From NCBI GenBank assembly GCA_958496175.1, contig OY292279.1, positions 1,488,001 through 1,552,000 on the forward strand: a stretch of 64,000 nt of DNA, in the 5' to 3' direction. Under the pieces are notes generated by a model, which was not told the origin of the DNA, did not search any database, and saw nothing but the letters and a program-made list of their open reading frames with translations. A program made the translations under genes and the position numbers. Position 1 is the first letter of the stretch. The number at the start of each line of letters is the position of its first letter. This stretch comes from Sisyra terminalis (lineage: Eukaryota; Arthropoda; Insecta; Neuroptera; Sisyridae). This document shows, in pieces, positions 24,401-38,589 of the stretch.

Positions 24401-27400
24401 AGTGAAACGCCATTCTTCACCTAGGTACTCTCCATAGCCTCCATGTCACATGACCCACCTCTATTCCGAAATTCTCCCAGTTGTACATCTCAAAAAAATT
24501 ACGTTTGATTGATGTTTGACATCAACACTTTTATATAAGTAAAATTTATAATATTGAGAAAAAAAAATCCGACAGAGTTCAATTAACACCCCTTAATGTT
24601 TACCTTATATACAAACCACCTGTCTAATTGAAACACTAATGAGACATCAAATATTCATTAATTTCACTTAATGAATTCAGTAAACCAGCACAGAATTCAT
24701 AATTTATAGTTTCGACAAAACAATTTTACTATTTAACTCAATTCCGTTTATAACTTAATACAATACCGCAAGCTTTGTCAAAAGAAAACCAATGTAAAGA
24801 ACTATGACTAATTTCAAAAATTAATTTCAAATTAACCACTGTTTAGATATCTACTATTGATTTTGATCAAAATTAATGTCAAAAGTATTAGTTTTTAAGA
24901 AATTTTTTCAGTCTTTATAGTTTGGGAAACATCAAAGTAGATGGTAGACAATAGTTTACAAGTTGGTCCATTGAAAACACAGAACAATGGATATTAGCAT
25001 TGTTGCACAAATATTTGATATTGTTTCATATTTCCAGTTAACATGAAGTGCCTACGAGTATCCTTTGTAACCGAACATGGTACAAATCATTTCAACGACT
25101 TAATATTATTTCCATTAAATTCAATTTAAATTTTCCATCTTTTTCTCTAGTTTTGCAATTTTATTGTACAGTGAAAGTTTAATTACAAATTGCATTTTTG
25201 ATGTAATCCATAAAAAAAATAATGAATATTTAATTACCACAACTTTGCCAGAGCATGACTTGGAATATCTAAGAAATGTTTTATCCCCCATATAACTGAA
25301 ATTAATTTTCTCAAAAGAACGAATGCTCTGAAACTAAAGTTTTTACTGTTTTTTTTTTGATAACCATTTGTACGTTTAATTTATTCATATTTTTGTAATT
25401 AAAATTTTTCCGAACAAGAATAACATTAAAATCTACTTAGAATTTTAAAAGCACACAAGAGGCAAAAAAAAAAAAAAAACGTGGCCCACAGCTATAAAGT
25501 AACGACCCTCTACCTGGCTCTATAAAAACTTTGAAAACTAAAGCAGTGAAAATGTTTCATTATCATATGTCTGGCTTTTGATTGTGTAGCTATTTCAGTT
25601 TGCAGTTATATGGCAATGGCTTCTGCCAGGGGAATTCTTCGAACGTATCATCTATTTTTGATTTTTCCTATCTATTTATTCACAATTACAATATCAAATC
25701 GCAAGGGATGCTGTGGTCCCTTTCAAGTTTAAAGTCTTACGTAATCATATTTATTGATATTTAATCAGAATTTGTTGCATTAAATCCATTACAATGAAGC
25801 TTAAAACCCAAAAAAATACCGAGCATTATAAATTATTACTTTGTAATCTCAAGGGGAGGATTTTCCGTACAAAAATGTCATATTTTTAGTTAAACTTTAC
25901 AATTGGTTATATAATGCAACTATGTCTATGCATTTTTGCCGTTGAAGTATAAAACGTATTATTTTATTTATACTAATATATAAAATTCTTAGTCTGTCTT
26001 ACAGTCTTACTGTCTTACAGTCTGTCTGTAAATTTCGATTTTGACCCCAATTTTAGGGTAAAAATTTGTTTCAAGAGGCCCCTATTCCAAATGTAACATT
26101 TTTAAAATTTTTGTCTGTCTGTCTGTCTGTGTGTCCCGATTTAACTAAGGAACGGAACAACCAAATTTTATGAAATTTGGTATTAAGATACAACACAATT
26201 TTCCACAGACTATAGACTACTTATCATTCCAAAAAAATAATAAGGGAAGTTATTCCCTAGGGATGAAAACAGAAATTTTTACACTAGACAGGTGAGTTAT
26301 ATATCATTGGAAAGGTAATTTAAAGTTAGAAAATAATCAGTAAAATATTTTTAGTTGAACTGATAAAAAGCACAGTAAATTTAATTTAAAGTTTAAAAAA
26401 GTGCCTCTTTGAAATATAAGCCTTTATGTATATAAGACAAATAGTTGATGTTAATAGAGATTCCTACTATTATTCAAAATCTAGACCCTTAACTTCTGTT
26501 ATTTTAACGCGAGTATTTTGATAAGTTTCGACTTTTTTTAGTCATAATTAAGACCGACTTTATTTATGTATAGATGCTGATTGATTTACGGATTATTTGG
26601 TCCACGGTAGGTAAACTGATCGTAGCTATACGCAATAGACATACTCTTCTTAGATATTTATAAATATTTTTTGAAAATTAATAAATTTAATTCGACAAAA
26701 TAGTGTTTTCAAGTATGATTATGTTTTTCGTAAAAGAAATAAGAAAAATACAAATTTCCATATACTACCACTACAAGGAGCATACCTAGAAAGAAAAAAA
26801 ATTATCATAAATGCTTTAACATACTACTAATATGAGTGTAAAGCCCAATATAATAAAAAAAATAAACAAACTAGATCTAATTTGTTACCGCTGCCTAAAA
26901 CTAAGAAAACTATCAGCACTAAAAATCCAAAAGTATCTTATTGCGATAAAAATTGTTAATAAATTGACCTCTGTCAAGTTAGCACCCGACTTTTACAAAT
27001 TAAAATTTTAAATATATTTTTAGATAGCCTTTTGTTTGTACTTGATTGTACCGAAAAAAATTTCGTTTGTACCTCAACCGAAAAAAAGTTTTTAAATTTT
27101 TAAAAATGGGGGGATAGCCCCCCATTGTTAGATTTTTCAAAAAAATTAACGACCATAGATAGGCCTTGACACGTCGAGGATTGTACCGAAAAAAAATTGT
27201 TTCTAACTTTAACCCAAAAAAAGTTATGAGCAATTTTGTGAATGCACGTATTCCATTGAAAATAGAGTTTTCCGGCTACTACAGATTTTCCTTGAGAGAT
27301 TTTCCAAATCCAAAGGCGGTACAATCTAGCTACGGAGGCGCTTAGGATTGTACCGAAAAACTTATCCTTCTAACTCTATTCCAACGGTAGTTATAAAGAC

Positions 27401-30400
27401 TTTTGTATGAGTAATTAGACTCTTATTCTTATTACTTTTTTGTTTAAACTGCAATAAAGTAATTTTAGTCTAATTACTCATGCAAAATACTTTATAACTA
27501 CTGTTGGAATAAAATTAGAAGGATAATTTTTTTCGGTACAATCCTCAGCACCTCCGTAGCTAGATTGTACCGCCTTTGGATTTGGAAAATCTCTCAAGGA
27601 AAATCTGTAGTAGCCGGAAAACTCTATTTTCAATGGAATAAGTGCATTCACAAAATCGCACATAATTTTTTTTGGGTTAAAGTTAGAAACAAATTTTTTT
27701 TCGGTACAATCCTCTACGTGTCAAGGCCTATCTATGGTCGTTAATTTTTTTTAAAAATCTAACAATGGGGGGCTATCGATTTTTAAAAATTTAATAACTT
27801 TTTTTCGGTTGAGGTAGAAACGAACATTTTTTCGGTACAATCAAGTACAAACAAAAGGCTATCTAAAAATATATTTAAAATTTTAATTTTTAAAAGTCGG
27901 GTGCTAACTTGACAGAGGTAATAAATTGGCCAACCATCATAAAACTATTAGTTTTAGGCGAAAGAAACTGAGGAAAATGTTAATAAGCACTATGGGTACC
28001 TTTAGTGACTAAACACTGACATTTTTTAATTTTAAATTAAAAGTTGTATCTATTTATTCTATTGGTAATTCTGTTTTAATTATGTTACTTTTAATTTTGT
28101 TAAACTGATTTAAATACATTACATTACAATTGTAATATTCCAGTTCTATGTACAGATGCTTTTCATCTCTGTAAAATGCCAACTGGAAGTAAAATAAATA
28201 AAAAAAAATTATTTAAGCCAAACAGTATGATGTACAGATACTTTTGCGGTCTCATTATCAAAAGAGTAAATTCATAATTTTTCTCAAATAACTATATTGT
28301 ACCCAATTATTTTCATAAATCATTTCTATTCCAACCAAACATTGAAATCATTAACAAAAAGTCTCTTTGATAGCTCCTTAAAGTAAGCTCCTATACTTTT
28401 TATTCTTAGTTTTTTTTTTTTATAAAACAATGAACAAATTATCAAAATAAAAAACCTAAAGTTTGCCCCTTGGTTTATAAATTGCGGTCAATTTTCCCTG
28501 GGAAAATGGAATTCAATGCAAAACTTGTATATTTTATTTAGATAAGTATTTATTTTTAATTACAATGCATTTTCTGACTAAAAATAAATATTGTTATTAA
28601 TAGCAAAATTATAAAAGGCGTAAAGTTATAAAAGTCGTGTTTTAAAACGTCATTGTATTTATTTGTATTTAAAATGCGTGTTGGTTCAACTTGGTTTTCT
28701 TACAAGTGCTGTATTTTTATTTGAAAATAATATTTTTTTTTTTTTGTATATAGAATCAAGTACCTACAACAGTCTGTGCATTATAATGGAAACTTGAAGT
28801 AATTTGCATGTTAAGTAAATAACCTCAAACATGAAGAGAATAATTCAAGAGGCGAAAGAATAAAAAAAAAAAATGCTAATTTATTGTTATTCGCGTTTAG
28901 CACTTTTCACTTGACTCCATGAAATTAACACCTTACAGATTTATTTCAAGCACGAAATCGATGTCAATTAGAATAATTTATAGATTTGAGGAATTAAGTC
29001 TTAACAAAAAGTTGCCCCCATTACATTAAATTTTCGGATTTTATGAACGTAAAAGCATAATTTATTGCCGCGCTTTACAAATTATGTTTTCGGGGAAAGT
29101 TCTTCTAAAATACATCTTTTCAATTATTATTCAGCAACACACTAATAAATTTTGAAAAAAAATGATTGGCTTCATCACTGTTTAACTGTTAAGAGTGAAA
29201 ATTATATTTATGGTGGATGAGGTACGGCGAAGAAACAATTTAAAGTTTCATTGTGGATTTCTGGAACCAAATTTAATATATTTTTTTATTGGATAACTAT
29301 TGTTTATGCTAAACATTTCAAATTATGTGCAAAAATTTTAACTTTTACCATGAAAAATAATAATTTTAAAACAAAACCGTGCATCCTTATCCACCAAGAT
29401 TAGTCTAATCACAAACTTGGTGTTAATGTTTGCCTCAAATCAATTCAAGTTAAATTTCAAAATTTGTTCAAAGTTGACTCATATTTTAAATGAAAATTTT
29501 CTCATATTTTTAACGGTGAAACATTGTTGCAACAATATTTTATGTAAATTTTGATGAAATTACAAAATTATCAAAAACACTTTTAACAAACATTCTTCAT
29601 TTACTTACAGTGCGACGACCGTGGAAGGGATTTACTTCGTGTGACGTCTTACAAATTTTCAAGAATTATATAATTTGCAATTTAAATTCTAATTCATAAG
29701 TAAATTGTATTTTAATTAATAAAGCGTAAATTAATACCAAAGAACAAACCAAGTTCGTAAAATCTCATGAACTTTGTATTTCAATATGAATTATTTTTGA
29801 CTAAAAATATCCATCACTAACATCAATGCCAAGGCATATAAACTTGAATAAAATTCTTTGATTAAAAAATCCTTTATGTAATTTACAAACTCAAAGAACT
29901 TTGAAATTTGCCTTTCATTTTTTGAAAAAAATATATTTTAAAACAGCAGATATTTGGTTAACTATCAACAAAATTCTTTAGAACCATATTTGGACTATTT
30001 AGAAATTAAAAACAACAACAATAACCAAATCAAATAATTCTCAAACGAAAAAGATGTTTATTTTGTAGAAACTTTTAATAGAAGAAAAATAAAGAAATAT
30101 TTGCCTTTTTAAATGATTTTATTATTTTTTTTGGATTTTTATAATGCTTCGTATACAATGGATATGTATTGTATAGTTTTCAAAACACACCAGAAGTGAG
30201 AGGTCTTAAAAACATATCCAATTGACCATAATTTTGGCAGACATCTCACTTCTTGCCTTTAGAATTAGTATAATCGTTTAAATAAAAATTTTGTGTTTTT
30301 GCATGGACTCAATGGTTCAGTTTTACAACAGATCTTACGAATCAAAATTTGACCAGTGTACATCCACTTATCGTTGTCGACACGACTGAATAATTCGGCC

Positions 30401-33400
30401 TAGAAATAGAGATTGAAAACCGTGGATGTATGCATAAGCTGCATTTATAGTTGCATAATTTGAATAGAGAAAATACTCACCGTCATCTCTTGGATGTCAA
30501 TTCCAGAATTGCATGCAACAGAAATAGGTTTTTTTTCCTCAAGTATCAAAATATACGTGCAAATACGTTTGCAGCTATCCTTTTTGTTCATACAAGTGTT
30601 AGGAATTGTCATATTTTGGCGAAGAACCATAGAGAAACTTTTGATATCTCTAATAAATTTATGTGGAAAAACTGAACAATCGCAAGTGTGAATTTTGGGT
30701 AATGCAGTTGCATTGGTCGATTTCCAGGGAGTTGGTAAAGCTTCAGTTGCACGAATCAAATTATTATCGCCAATGGGTTTTTTTAAAAATTTTCCAGCGT
30801 TAATTCCATAACTTTCTGATGATACTTCCCCAGTTGGTGTCGTAGTTTCAAAGCGAGCATCTTCTGTTGTTGTCATAATTTCCCTAACAATAACAAATTA
30901 CAAAGTATAAACTTTGACAAATATATTTGGAGAAAAGAAAAGACAATCACTTACTGCATGTCAATAGGTGCAGAAATTTCCAAGTCTACAGTTGTGGTTT
31001 CCCAACTGGCATCAGTTGAAGTAATTACTCCACTGACAAAAAAATAAATTATAATCTGGCTTAAGAAAACAATTAGAAATAAAAACTTACCCCAAGCCAC
31101 CGTTGAATAAACCAAGCACAACACAAATTGTGAAAAACATTTCGTAATTTTTTGGTGGTGAAAATTTTTGCGAATATATGGTATTACTAAACTATTTGGG
31201 TGCTTTCTAGCAAGTAAAACAGCCACCCGAAATTGTTGCTCTTTTATACACTGAATTATCAGTCTTAAAAATATTTTTCTTTGTTCGATTTATCAAAAAA
31301 CTTTTTCACAGAAACGATTGTTGGTTATCATTCCATTAACTTAAATTAATGACTTATCCATATGATAAAAGCTTAGAATGCTTACAAAAACTTATTGATT
31401 AACAAAAATGTAATCAAAATGTCCTCTAGGACTTTTAAAAATAATTACCAAGCACATTATTACAGAATATTGTGTCATTGAAAGATAAAGTTGAGTAATT
31501 AGTTAATTATTTCTTTAAGCTAAACATTAAAAGTGTAATTACAATTTGAGAGTTATGATATGCAGGCAGGAAAAAGAAAAATATCCTGTGTCTTTTTTCA
31601 GACTAAAGAAATAGAAATAATATTGAAACATAATTCATCCAAGTTTATTAAAATATAATGCTGTAATCCTACAGAATGTATTAGATTTTTTCATTAATAA
31701 TTTTTTCTCAAATAATTATTTCTCCTACGACCATTCTCTCAAATTTCATTATTTTATTAAATTTTTTTTGATTAGTTTTGACCTTTAATATAAGGCCAAT
31801 TGTAGAAATGATCGGTGGTAGTTTTTTATATCACACAAAATTATTATTTAGAAATTAAGTTTAGCTAGTTTCAGTAAAATGTATTTTTATTTTTGTGAAT
31901 CAAGAAACTTGATGAAGTTACGATACATAACGAAACGTGGCCAATTAAATAATAAAAATATTAGATAAAAAAACCGTTCTTAAACAACCTGAATTGTTTT
32001 CTTGTTTAAAAAAAATTATTGAAATTTTGTTTGAGAAATTAGGCGTAATATTAACAATTATAAATAAACGAGTAATTTTTGAAATCAAAAAACTATATAA
32101 TTCCTTAACTTTTAGTCTCTATAAATCAACAATATTTTTGACATCCATCTGATTAGCATTTTTTTTTTGGAATTTAGAATTACATTTTGCAATGGGCCTT
32201 AAATTTATAAGAAAATCTAATCGACAAAATCTTAGTAAAATAATGAAATTTGAGAGAATGGTCGTAGGAGAAATAATTATTTGAGAAAAAATTATTAATG
32301 AAAATATCTAATACATTCTGTAGGATTACAGCATTATATTTTAATAAACTTGGATGAATTATGTATCGATATTATTTCTATTTCTTTAGTCTGAAAAAAG
32401 ACACAGGATATTTTTCTTTTTCCTGCCTGCATATCATAACTCTCAAATTGTAATTACACTTTTAATGTTTAGCTTAAAAAATAATTAACTAATTACTCAA
32501 CTTTATCTTTCAATGACACAATATTCTGTAATAATGTGCTTGGTAATTATTTTTAAAAGTTCTAGAGGACATTTTGATTACATATTTGTTAATCAATAAG
32601 TTTTTGTAAGCATTCTAAGCTTTTATCATATGGATAAGTCATTAATTTAAGTTAATGGAATGATAACCAACAATCGTTTCTGTGAAAAAGTTTTTTGATA
32701 AATCGAACAAAGAAAAATATTTTTAAGACTGATAATTCAGTGTATAAAAGAGCAACAATTTCGGGTGGCTGTTTTACTTGCTAGAAAGCACCCAAATAGT
32801 TTAGTAATACCATATATTCGCAAAAATTTTCACCACCAAAAAATTACGAAATGTTTTTCACAATTTGTGTTGTGCTTGGTTTATTCAACGGTGGCTTGGG
32901 GTAAGTTTTTATTTCTAATTGTCTTCTTAAGTTAGATTATAATTTATTTTTTTGTCAGTGGAGTAATTACTTCAACTGATGCCAGTTGGGAAACCACAAC
33001 TGTAGACTTGGAAATTTCTGCACCTATTGACATGCAGTAAGTGATTGTCTTTTCTTTTCTCCAAATATATTTGTCAAAGTTTATACTTTGTAATTTGTTA
33101 TTGTTAGGGAAATTATGACAACAACAGAAGATGCTCGCTTTGAAACTACGACACCAACTGGGGAAGTATCATCAGAAAGTTATGGAATTATCGCTGGAAA
33201 ATTTTTAAAAAAACCCATTGGCGATAATAATTTGATTCGTGCTACTGAAGCTTTACCAACTCCCTGGAAATCGACCAATGCAACTGCATTACCCAAAATT
33301 CACACTTGCGATTGTTCAATTTTTCCTCATAAATTTATGAGAGAAAGCAAAAATTTTACTATGTCTTTTCGCCAAAATATAACAATTCCCAACCCTTGCA

Positions 33401-36400
33401 TGAACAAAAAGGATAGTTGCAAACGTATTTGCACGTACATGTTCATGCTTGAGGAAAAAAGACCTGTTTCTGTTGCATGTAAATATGGAATTGACATCCA
33501 AGAGATGATAGTGAGTATTTATTCAATTCAAATTTTGCAACTATAAATGCAACTTATTCATATATCCACTGTTTTCAATGTCTATTTCTAGGCCGAATTA
33601 TTCAGCCGTGTCGACAACGATAAGTGGATGTACACTGGTCAAATTTTGATTCGTAAGATCTGTTGTAAAACTGGACCAACAGGTCCATGCAGAAACATAC
33701 AATTTATGTTCAAACGATTATACTAATTGTAAAGGCAAGAAGTGAGATGTCTGCCAAAATTATGGTCAATTGGATATGTTTTTAAGACCTCTCACTTCTG
33801 GTTTGTTTTGAAAACTATACAATACATATCCATTGTATACGAAACATTATAAAAATCCAAAAAAAAATAATAAAATTATTTAAAAAGGCAAATATTTCTT
33901 TATTTTTCTTCTACGAAATAAACATCTTTTCGTTTCAGAATTAATTGATTTGGTTATTGTTATATATTGTTCTAGAGAATATTGATTCCGTCAAAATTTT
34001 TATAAAAGACTAGCTGATCCTCGCGACTTCGTCGGCGTAACGTACTTTATTTATCTTATTTCTTTTACGAAAAATATAATCATACTAAAAAACACTTCAC
34101 ACTCTTAAAAAAGACACATTTAATAAACTGTTGCAAAGAACAAAATAGTTCTATCTAATAATCAATTAATTTTCAAAAAATATTTATAAATATCTGAAAA
34201 AAGTATGTTCAATTGCGTATATCTACGGTAGGTATACTTACCGTGAACCAAATAATCCTTAAACCAATTAGCATCTATATATAAATAAAAAATATCAATA
34301 AATTCGGTCTTAATTATGACTAAAAAAAATCGAAAGTTATCAAAATACTCGCATCAAAATCACCCCATCTCCCTTTTTCGATTCCCGAATGAGCCTTATT
34401 CCAAAAACTATTACTCTATTGCAATGTACAACACAACCGCCAAATTGAAATTTGTACAATTGCACGAAACCCAGTTCTTCCATAATCATGTATAACCATT
34501 ATGTATCTATAAACTTATCAGTGAAATATCTGAATTTCAACTATATAATTAAACCATATTGGATAGTCCAGAGTTCCCCATACACGATTTGGCGTATGCT
34601 TTTTGCTCTGGAAGAGGATTTTAAATTTCTTTTATCATTATGATGATATGATTATTTATTATTTATCATTAAGATGATTTCTGGCTGGAATTGCTAATTT
34701 TTTTCGTGATCCCTTTCACGCACTTGCAAGTAAAAGATATTGTGCCCCCCCCCCAAGAAAAAAATCCTGAATCCGCCCTTGTCTGTTAGGGTAGGAATTT
34801 TCAAAAAAAAAATCTTAACACATGCCTACTTCCTATAAGGAATACACCGAATATTAAAATTTCATCAGTCAGAGGGGGTATATAAATACAAGATTTTATA
34901 TATGCACGGTTTTAAAAACGTATTTACTTTATGCTTAATTATTATTATTATTATTACTATTACATTTTTTTCGTTAATATTTCCTTGCTGAGCAACCCTA
35001 AGGATCTATTTACAACAATTTTGTAAAAAAAATATTTTACTCTCAGATTATGATCTATAAAAACATTTATATTTCAAGAAGGTAATTTTTTGTACTTTAA
35101 ATTAAATTACTGTCCTTTTTATTAGTTCAACTAAAATGATTAATACAGACCATTTTTTAACTTTTAAATACCTTTCCAATGATATATAACTCGCCTATCT
35201 AAAGTAATTTTTTTTTCATCCCTCAGTTTTTACGTAGGGGGTACATTCCCTTATTATTTTTAAGGAATAATAAGTAGCCTAACGTATGTGAACAATTGTG
35301 TTGTATCTTAATATAAAGTTTTATTAAATTCAGTTGTTGCGTTCTTTAGTTAAGTCACCAGCGCACGCGATGTAAGAAAGTTTTTTGGTAATTTTTCTCA
35401 CACATAATTGGAGTTTTAGTATGGATGCCTAATTTTTTTGAAAATTTAATATAACCTATGTTCACCGGAAATAGTGTAGCTTCCCAACAATGAAAGAATT
35501 TTTCAAATCGGTCAAGTAGTTTCGGAGTCTATTCAAAGCAAACAAACAATCAAATCTTTCCTCTATATAATAATAGATGTAACTAACAATAATGTTTTTT
35601 AAAACTCAATTTAATTTGCATAGACAGAATATGCCAATGAAATAATTAAACGAAATATTTCTGTAAGCATAGACAAATGTTTCATTAAATAAGTTCAATC
35701 ATTTTTAATGAAAAGCTCATTTGTTAGTCTCTGAATAATTGGATAAAATTCAACAATGAAACGAGTTTAGTTATTTGCGACAACAAAATAGCAAGTTCGA
35801 TGCACAGCAGGTATGTGCCACATATAAACAATAGTGCAACATGAGTTGGAGTTATGCAATCAAATTAAAGTTTGCCATAGGATAGTTGGTGAGCTTTCAA
35901 TTTGCAATAACAGTAAAGTGCATGTCTGGCTATATGTGAGTATTGAATGGATGGCAAAGTATTGATGGGAAAGTCTTTAGGTAAAAAGCTAATGGCTAAC
36001 AATGGAAAATTGAATTACTTTTGTACAAGTTGATTTCAGAAAAACCATATACCACATACCACCCCACCCCCCCAAACTAAAATCAACTGGGAATGTGAGT
36101 AATGGAATACGATGTGTTTTATTACAAGTAATTGTTAGGATAGATGAAGTAAGACATTGACGTGGAAAAGTAGTCAATGTTTCTCGATCATTTATAGATG
36201 TCTTAAAGAAATTATTGCTCCTACATTGTGAATATAGTTCAAATTTTTTTCTCACTTTTCCTTACAATGCACTAAACTTTTAATTGTACCATCGTTTAGG
36301 GCTAAGCAGCGCTTCAGATCTTACTCGAAGAATTGAATTTCAGTGCCAAAAAGTTAGAAACCTGCAATGGACAGTACTTTGAGTAAAAGTATTGTTCCAC

Positions 36401-38547
36401 TTTTTTCGAAAAAAACCTTTAAAAAAAAACTCTAAATTTGTTATAATAAAGTTTTGTCTCTTATAAAGTCATTTAAAATTTAAAATTTTATTCGCGGACT
36501 CGGCAAACATTGCTTTATCCGAACGTTAACTTTTCGTTTGGTTAGCATTATTAGTAAAATTTTGACACTAAACAAATACTATGAAATCATTACAATTAAA
36601 ATTTCACAACATAAACTTCAATTAGTTTTATGAATTGTATGATGAACAATTACAATACCTGAATAATATATATTTATAGAATATGCATATAATAGTAAAA
36701 TTTAATTCATGTAGGAGATAAGCCATCAAATGAATTACAAATATAACAAAATGACTTTTACTATTTTACGAGACCCTTAATATTGTCTTTTAAAAAAAAA
36801 ACTTGCCTATTCAACTTAAAAGTATTCTGTAAATATTTGAGAAATTTTACAACATTTATGATTTATGATAAATCTAATTTTGGTTAACATTTTATCGCTA
36901 TATTTCTCTGTATGAGCTTAAAGAAAATATTGCCGAGAACTTTTAATTAAATAGCCTCTACTAAAACCGTTCTCCAAGGGTTTGTTGAAAACTTGTAAAA
37001 GGACATCACATATTATACTTTTTACTGCAACATTTATTGTCAAATAATGTATTTTGTACACATTGCATTTCTGAGTAAAGTGAAATGTTAAATAAATATT
37101 AAATGAATTTACTTGCAGTGCAAGTTTATGACCTTATTTTAACTATTCCATCAATTTTATTGTGCAAATAAAATATCAAATACACTGTACACACTGGAAA
37201 AAAAAAGTTAATAATGAAGCAAACAATGACTTTGGCTTTTCAATTCAATGCTCTATCACTAAAATCAACCAACTTTTTTTTTTTTTTTTTTGTATATAAT
37301 ACAATTTTCCATCGGAGCTTATTAGTATTGAAAGCTTTACATTCAATGTTTGTATATTTTATGAAAGATATGATTAAATAACGAAATTGATATTGACACT
37401 AATAAATAATTCTATTATGTTTACTTAGTATAAGAATTTGAATGGGAACTTATTTATTTTTTTATTACATTATATCAATTTTATTTCATTCGAGCATATT
37501 TTCCCGGATAAGGTTATGACATGTGATTAGATTTGATGGAAAAATTGTTTTGTAAATTTATTTTAAAAAAAATCAATGAAATTTTTTGTTTGCTGGATGT
37601 ATGTAACTGAAAATCTATGTTTTTCCATACAAGTTGTATAAATCTTGCTAAAATTGATATTGAATTTCAAAAAAAAAATTCTTTAGAACACAAAGTAACA
37701 ATTTCTTTCATTAGTATTGTTAACTCTTATCTCATATTTCGATAAATAAATAAAAAAAAACTTTGAAAATAATGGTACTTAACATAAAATACAATGTTTG
37801 TGATTTTTTTAATCTACTCTAATATTATAAGGAGGAAAGATTTTATTGTTTGTTTGCATTAAATAGGCTCCGAAACTACTTGACCGATTTGAAAAATTAT
37901 TTCACTGTTGGAAAGCTACACTATCTCCGGTCAACATAGGCAATATAAAATTTTAAGTTTATTAAATGTGTCTTTTTAAAATCGACAAAATAGTGTTTTT
38001 AAATATGATTTTGTTTTTCGTAAAAGAAATAAAACTTTTCATATACCAATACAAATCTGAAAAGAAAATATAATCTACTCCTACGTTACGCAAACGAAGT
38101 CGCGGGGATCAGCTATATCTATTTCTATAGTAATATATAAAATCCTTACGTCTGTCTGGTCATTTCGATTTTGAACTCAATTTTAGGGTAAATAATTGTT
38201 TCAAGAGACCCTTATTCCAAATTTAACATTTTTAAAATTTTTGTCTGTCTGTCTGTGTGTCCCGATTTAACTAAAGAACGGTACAACCGAATTTAATGAA
38301 ATTTGGTATTAAGATTCAACACACTTTCCCACAGACTATAGGCTACTTATCATTCAAAAAAAAAATAAGGGAAGATATTCCCTAGGGATGAAAACAGAAA
38401 TTTTTACACTAGACAGGTGAGTTATATATCATTGGAAAGGTAATTTAAAGTTAGAAAATAATCTGTAAACTAATTTTTGGTTGAACTGATAAAAAGCACA
38501 GTAAATTCAATTTAAATTTTAAAAAATTGCCTCTTTGAAATATAAAC

Positions 38548-38589
<42 letters not shown>

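Larger units (their letters stand above)
30017..33963. repeat. Gene-bearing palindrome (inverted duplication)
   Basis: Left arm about 30017-31802 and right arm about 32190-33963, separated by about 390 bp of unrelated AT-rich DNA. Each arm contains a complete cysteine-rich protein gene with promoter, introns and 3' end. Outer limits match at ACAATAACCAA and its complement; inner limits at AAGGCCCATTG against AAGGCCAATTG. Small indels (for example near 30075) separate the arms, so they are not assembly mirror images. Confidence 0.9.

Noticed and set aside
30951..31226. Longer upstream frame for the left palindrome gene starting at 31226
   Set aside because: It reads through intron 1; the spliced start at 31140 gives a signal peptide and the mirrored gene supports the same intron.
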